Origin: Thermoproteota archaeon
GTDB lineage: Archaea > Korarchaeota > Korarchaeia > Korarchaeales > Korarchaeaceae
Length of the DNA stretch: 34,405 nucleotides
Assembly: GCA_030130125.1 (NCBI GenBank)
Contig: JARZZM010000001.1
Coordinates: 70,004-104,408 of the forward strand
Direction: 5' to 3'
The notes beneath the pieces were generated by a model. The model saw nothing but the letters and a program-made list of their open reading frames with translations, ran no database searches and had not been told where the DNA came from. Positions 31,036 through 34,405 of this stretch are shown here, piece after piece. The stretch's first letter is position 1. Each line of letters starts with the position of its first letter. A program made the translations under genes and the position numbers.

Positions 31036-31412
31036 GCTCCCGCCCATCCCAAGGATACGTACTGCTCCCGCCAAACGCTGACGAACCTGCCGAGACCCAC
31101 AGCTTCACTATGGCACCTGATCTCGAAGGGATACCTGAGGCTGGCGGAGGCGTTTCCCGAGCTCACCTTGACTAGATGTCCGCTGCAGGAAAAGCTCACC
31201 TTACACGGGAGGTACACGTAAGTCTCCGAGAGTCCTCCCCCTAGCGAATTGGTTATGGCCAAATCTATGGATCTGATGGCTGTGTTTACGCAATTTATGG
31301 ATCTCTTCTCATCTAGTGATTTCATGGCCCTGCTGACTGGTCCATTGATCGAGTAAAGTATGAGGGCCAAACCCGCCGCCATTAGGAGGGCCCTCTCCAT
31401 GGAAGCTCTCAT
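31020..31412 (-). CDS. Pilin-like membrane protein, 130 residues
   Basis: A 130-residue protein with a short polar head (MRASMERA), a hydrophobic helix (about 8-24) continuing into a helix with SINCVNTAIRSIDLAITNSL, then a beta-rich tail with YVYLPCKVSFSCSGHLVKVSS and YPFEIRCHSE. Helix first, beta strands second, with strands reading like vLP..v.f..sG.lv.v, is the layout of archaeal type IV pilins. Four cysteines suggest disulfides. The ATG overlaps the TGA of the 42-residue gene (ATGA). No clear prepilin cleavage motif is visible, so the pilin label is tentative. Confidence 0.68.
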   Translation of the reverse strand: MRASMERALLMAAGLALILYSINGPVSRAMKSLDEKRSINCVNTAIRSIDLAITNSLGGGLSETYVYLPCKVSFSCSGHLVKVSSGNASASLRYPFEIRCHSEAVGLGRFVSVWREQYVSLGWAGAWRKD

Positions 31413-31537
31413 CTCCCCATCCTCCACCACGCCAGTAGGTACACTGCTGCGGCTGCTATCGGGTAGAGAGCAGGATCGATCATTAGGGAGGCAGCCAGAG
31501 CGGCAGGAAGCAGGACCAGAAGGAACACTCCTCTCAT
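31409..31537 (-). CDS. 42-residue membrane micro-protein, first gene of the pilin-like run
   Basis: A short gene preceded by GGAGGT. The product starts MRGVFLLVLLPAALAASLMI and has two hydrophobic segments (about 3-19 and 24-38) around an IDPALYP turn, ending WWRMGR. Its TGA overlaps the ATG of the 130-residue gene. A TTAAAA box at 31591-31596 (TTTTAA in the gene's sense) lies about 57 bp upstream, placing initiation near 31568. The strong ribosome-binding site and the coupled junction make it more credible than its length suggests. Function unknown. Confidence 0.6.
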   Translation of the reverse strand: MRGVFLLVLLPAALAASLMIDPALYPIAAAAVYLLAWWRMGR

Positions 31538-31589
31538 AGGACCTCCCATTTATTATGAGAGGGAGGGATAGTGAACGATCGAAAATCGC

Positions 31590-31598
31590 GTTAAAATG
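31590..31598 (-). promoter_or_regulatory. TATA-like box of the small membrane-protein operon
   Basis: CATTTTAAC in the gene's sense, in the 71-bp gap after the CARDB gene. It predicts initiation near 31568 with a leader of about 30 nt carrying GGAGGT before the 42-residue gene. Confidence 0.45.
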
Positions 31599-31607
31599 GG
31601 AAAAATT

Positions 31608-33026
31608 TCAGGAGGCCGGCCATTTCCTCCTCCTGAACTTGGTGAAGGCGAAATAGGCTACGAGAGCGACCACTATTCCAATTACCAGTCCCCAATACGG
31701 TGAAATCCCTTCACTGGGTGCCGGAAAGTCGACGGCGACAGCAGCAGAGGCGACCGCCACCCCATAGCTCAGCACCGTGACGGTGTAGTTGCCTGGGCTC
31801 ACTCCCTTGAACACTATCAGTTGACTGGAGCTAGGATCCAGTGTGACGGAGCTGTGATCGATCTCCTCTCCCTCCCTGAGCAGGACGATATCAAACGTTC
31901 CAAGCACGCCGCCGACGTTAGTTAGGTTGACCTCTATCGTCCCGTCGGAGGGCGAGGCTGACAGGGAGACTGGGAGAGGCATGACTTGGAACGAGAGCGA
32001 GTGATCGTTATCCGCCCTGTCCACATCCACCCCATCTAAGGGTATAAGAGAGACCGTTAACGTGTGATTCCCGACCGCCAGCTCCAAGGTTGGGATCTCC
32101 ACATCGGCGAAGCTCTCTCCCTTGGGAGGTAAGGTATCGAGAAGCTGGGAGTCGATCAGCATGTCGTCCACGTACACGGAGACATTGACTCTAGAGGGAG
32201 ATGGACCCTCGTTCGCCACCCTGATCTTACTAGAGAGAACCTCGCCCCTCTGAACCCTCTTAGGGATCGAGACCTCCTTGACATGGACATCACATGACGG
32301 TTTAACGTGCACCTTGGCTGAAGCTTGGCTGTAAGGCCTCTCCCCCCTCGTTATCAGGGCAGTCAATTTGAAGGTCCCAGCTGACGGAGGAGTGAAGGGG
32401 AACTCAGCCATAGATATGGATTTGGGGGGAACGTAGATTCTCTGTGCTCCTATCTCAGTATCGTTAACGAACAGCCTCACTCTGAGATCGAGCGCGTCGC
32501 CCGAAGGGTTCGGGATGTAGACCTTCACGAAGTATTCCCTTCCTTGGATCATCTCCCTCTCTACATCGATAAATGCCTCGACCAGCGGGATTACAGAGAA
32601 CTTCATCCTATAGGTGTTGTCTTCGGGAAGCGGGTCCCCGTACTCCTTAGGTTCCACAGTCACCTTCAGGTCATGCACTCCTACGGTAAGGTTCGAGGTC
32701 GGGACCCTCGTAGTGACGGTAGTGTATCCCCCAGCCGGAATCGGAATGGACCCTTTGGATAAGTTACCTATTTCCCAAAACTCCACGACCTTAAGGCCCT
32801 CATCCACGAAAACGCTCACCTTGACGATCCCGGAGAAGACCTTGGACTCCTTGTTTCTGATGTAGATAGTGAGGGTGAGGGGCTGTCCCTGCTGCACCTC
32901 TCCGTTAAGAGGTAACACCGTTATCCTGTCTATAGAGAGGTCCCAGTGCTGCTGGGAGGTCGCATGGGCCAGCGGCATCATGAGGAGAGGGAGGATCAGT
33001 AGCAGGGTCCCCGACTTAGACGACAT
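31608..33026 (-). CDS. CARDB-repeat surface protein with C-terminal membrane anchor
   Basis: A 472-residue exported protein. A signal peptide covers about 1-24. Three beta-sandwich repeats of CARDB type follow: about 25-148 (LTIYIRNKES, ending PEDNTYRMKFSV), 150-245 and 250-360 (IRVANEGPSPSRVNVSVYVDD, ending RADNDHSLSFQV), then a fourth shorter beta domain to about 430. A membrane helix at about 445-463 and a basic tail FRRRKWPAS anchor it outside the cell. CARDB domains serve adhesion or scaffolding in surface proteins. AGGTGA precedes the ATG and GTATTTAAT (33048-33056) is its TATA box. It heads the minus-strand run before the small membrane proteins, so it may be the scaffold of that assembly. 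Confidence 0.85.
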   Translation of the reverse strand: MSSKSGTLLLILPLLMMPLAHATSQQHWDLSIDRITVLPLNGEVQQGQPLTLTIYIRNKESKVFSGIVKVSVFVDEGLKVVEFWEIGNLSKGSIPIPAGGYTTVTTRVPTSNLTVGVHDLKVTVEPKEYGDPLPEDNTYRMKFSVIPLVEAFIDVEREMIQGREYFVKVYIPNPSGDALDLRVRLFVNDTEIGAQRIYVPPKSISMAEFPFTPPSAGTFKLTALITRGERPYSQASAKVHVKPSCDVHVKEVSIPKRVQRGEVLSSKIRVANEGPSPSRVNVSVYVDDMLIDSQLLDTLPPKGESFADVEIPTLELAVGNHTLTVSLIPLDGVDVDRADNDHSLSFQVMPLPVSLSASPSDGTIEVNLTNVGGVLGTFDIVLLREGEEIDHSSVTLDPSSSQLIVFKGVSPGNYTVTVLSYGVAVASAAVAVDFPAPSEGISPYWGLVIGIVVALVAYFAFTKFRRRKWPAS

Positions 33027-33134
33027 CTCTCACCTCTCCCTCCTCCAATTAAATACGTTTGTTCGATCTTAGCCTATTCCCCCCACGACCGACAGGATTA
33101 TGAGTCTGGAGAGGAGCGATGTCCTGGTGCGATC

Positions 33135-33842
33135 ATGACAGAGCTGCTCTACATGGATGACTCCTACCTGAAGGAATTCGAGGCAGAGGTCGTCGAAGTA
33201 TCGGGGGACAGGGTCGTGCTTGATAGGACGGCTTTCTATCCCGTAGGCGGCGGATTACCTAGCGACACGGGCGTCCTGTTGAAGGGAAGCGAGGAGTACC
33301 GGGTCGAGGAGGTGAGGAAGGAGGGAGGCAAGGTCTGGCACATAGTCCCCGGACACTCACTCTCGCCGGGAGATGGAGTGAGGGGAGTGATCGACTGGGA
33401 CAGGAGGTACAGGGTGATGAGGATGCATACAGCACTCCACGCCCTCATAGCGGTGATGAACCAGAAGTTCGGGGTACTCGTGACCGGAAACAAGGTGGCT
33501 CCAGATAGGAGCAGGGTTGATGTCAATCTGGAGAAGCCAGATAGGGAGCTAGTGGAGAAAGTAATTGCCGAAACGAACGAGGAACTGGCTAAGGGACTTC
33601 CGGTCAAGATATACTACCTTCCTAGGGAGGAGGCCATGAAGATACCCGGCATAGTGAAGCTGGCCAGAGCTCTCCCTCCAAGCGTTCAGAAGCTCAGGAT
33701 AGTCGAGATAGAGGGACTGGATATTCAGGCGGACGGCGGTCCTCATGTCTCTAATACGAAGGAGGTAGGGAGGATAGTTTTCCTGAGGTTGGAGAACAAG
33801 GGGAAGAACAACAGGAGGATCCACTTCACCCTCGAACCCTGA
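33135..33842 (+). CDS. alaX: AlaX-type alanyl-tRNA editing protein
   Basis: A 235-residue free-standing relative of the AlaRS editing domain, which hydrolyses Ser-tRNA-Ala (and perhaps Gly-tRNA-Ala). It has the glycine motif FYPVGGGLPSDTG (about 34-46, where Leu replaces the usual Gln), the zinc motif HTALH (H98, H102), and DIQADGGPHVSNTKEVG (about 196-212). In most family members the last motif is CGGxH, giving zinc ligands Cys and His; here Asp200 replaces the cysteine while H204 is kept. Length fits the AlaX-M class. The ATG is preceded by GGTG. It is divergent from the CARDB gene with no strong TATA box of its own visible. Confidence 0.9.
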   Translation: MTELLYMDDSYLKEFEAEVVEVSGDRVVLDRTAFYPVGGGLPSDTGVLLKGSEEYRVEEVRKEGGKVWHIVPGHSLSPGDGVRGVIDWDRRYRVMRMHTALHALIAVMNQKFGVLVTGNKVAPDRSRVDVNLEKPDRELVEKVIAETNEELAKGLPVKIYYLPREEAMKIPGIVKLARALPPSVQKLRIVEIEGLDIQADGGPHVSNTKEVGRIVFLRLENKGKNNRRIHFTLEP

Positions 33843-33866
33843 GGAGAACGACAAAAAGCTCAAAGG

Positions 33867-33872
33867 ATTTAT
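33867..33872 (+). promoter_or_regulatory. TATA-like box of the PPP phosphatase gene
   Basis: ATTTAT, in the context GGATTTATCC, lies about 27 bp before the ATG at 33897 and predicts a leaderless message. Confidence 0.4.
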
Positions 33873-33881
33873 CCGTGCCCC

Positions 33882-33894
33882 GAGGTGTCACCTC
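33882..33894. promoter_or_regulatory. Perfect 13-bp palindrome just before the PPP phosphatase start
   Basis: GAGGTGTCACCTC has two exact 6-bp arms around one T and ends 2 bases before the ATG at 33897. It lies between the TATA-like box and the start codon. On DNA it could be an operator; on RNA the first arm is also a Shine-Dalgarno-like GAGGTG that the second arm could close, though the one-base loop is too tight for the full hairpin. Confidence 0.45.
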
Positions 33895-33896
33895 TC

Positions 33897-34405
33897 ATGA
33901 AGCTTCTTGGCGAACTACTATCGAGGATCAGAGGGAGCAAGGGGGAAGAGAGGAAAGAGGACATAGAGGATATCTTGGAGAAAGCCCTGAGAGGTGAGGT
34001 TCTAGAGTTCGAGGAGGCCATGTCCTTCCTTGGAGCCGTCGAGGCCAAGCTGTCGAGGGAACCCCAGATGAGGAGGGTCAGGGGAAAGGTGGTGTTCATT
34101 GGGGACACCCATGGTGACCTCGACTCATCCAAGGAGGTCCTCAGAAAATTCAAGGACCACAAACTCGTGTTCCTCGGCGATTACGTGGATAGGGGGAAGA
34201 AGCAAATAGAGAACGTTAACTTCCTCCTAGCCCACTACTACAGAGATCGGGATAGGGTGATACTGCTCAGGGGAAACCACGAGTCCCCCGTGGTCAACCT
34301 GAATTACGGATTCATGGAGACGCTCTATCACACGTACGGCTCGGAGTGGCCCTTCCTGTTCATGAGGTATAATGAGGTGTTCGCCAACCTTCCGTACGCT
34401 GCTGA
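33897..34405 (+). CDS. PPP-family serine/threonine protein phosphatase (3' part beyond window)
   Basis: The first 169 codons of a metal-dependent phosphatase. After an N-terminal helical region of about 65 residues (rich in Glu, Lys and Arg), the three PPP motifs appear in order: GDTHGD (about 69-74), GDYVDRG (about 94-100) and RGNHES (about 124-129), which bind the two metal ions and the phosphate. Archaeal PPP enzymes are usually close to 300 residues, so roughly half is missing past the window edge. It would remove phosphate from Ser/Thr of proteins. The start ATG is leaderless by the TATA position and has a 13-bp palindrome just before it. It follows alaX by 54 bp on the same strand. Confidence 0.92.
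   Translation, partial: MKLLGELLSRIRGSKGEERKEDIEDILEKALRGEVLEFEEAMSFLGAVEAKLSREPQMRRVRGKVVFIGDTHGDLDSSKEVLRKFKDHKLVFLGDYVDRGKKQIENVNFLLAHYYRDRDRVILLRGNHESPVVNLNYGFMETLYHTYGSEWPFLFMRYNEVFANLPYAA

Overview
The window looks like chromosomal DNA of a thermophilic archaeon, most likely a TACK-group lineage; a korarchaeote or deep Thermoproteota relative is my guess, not something the sequence proves. The signs are: many genes with a TATA-like box about 25-27 bp before the start codon or a very short leader; strong use of AGG and ATA codons; frequent GTG and TTG starts; a DUF4443 winged-helix regulator; an AlaX-type editing protein; an archaeal-style aminopropyltransferase; and secreted proteins of CARDB and S-layer-like type. 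There are no introns, rRNA genes, tRNA genes, insertion sequences or CRISPR arrays that I can see. Genes are packed tightly, often with ATGA-type overlaps.

Layout. 1-3.4 kb: the end of a cysteine-synthase-like gene, a doubtful small membrane ORF, then a divergent pair (DUF4443 regulator and secreted DUF4430 protein) around a shared promoter with a perfect 17-bp palindrome, then a membrane-anchored SagB-like nitroreductase coupled to a small membrane protein. 3.4-8.5 kb: cysS, a CLC chloride channel/antiporter with CBS domains, a small glycine-rich membrane protein, and serS. 8.5-11.3 kb: a two-gene 2-hydroxyacid oxidoreductase unit (FAD subunit plus an iron-sulfur subunit with permuted domain order). 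11.4-15.3 kb: thrS of bacterial type behind an unusually long, structured leader, then DUF998 and MFS membrane proteins. 15.2-19.1 kb: a DHDPS-family aldolase, a micro-gene, a NifS-like PLP enzyme without the catalytic cysteine, and malic enzyme. 19.2-24.05 kb: a secreted transglutaminase-like protein followed at once by aroC, a chorismate mutase-aminotransferase fusion and tyrA, giving a route from EPSP to the tyrosine branch. 24.05-29.3 kb (minus strand): spermidine synthase, an unknown helical protein, an aldo/keto reductase, a secreted DNRLRE/Ig surface protein and a nitrilase. 29.3-33.0 kb (minus strand): a run of small membrane-anchored, cysteine-containing proteins joined by overlapping stops and starts, beginning with a CARDB surface protein and ending with a VirB2/TedC-like hydrophobic protein. 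33.1 kb to the end: AlaX and the first 169 codons of a PPP-family protein phosphatase.

How the parts fit. Protein-synthesis genes (cysS, serS, thrS, alaX) and aromatic amino-acid genes are ordinary housekeeping. The two least explained parts are the small-protein cluster at 29.3-33.0 kb, which looks like an uncharacterised cell-surface or pilus-like assembly with no motor ATPase in view, and the roughly 135-nt thrS leader, which can form mutually exclusive hairpins over its ribosome-binding site and may be an archaeal translational switch.
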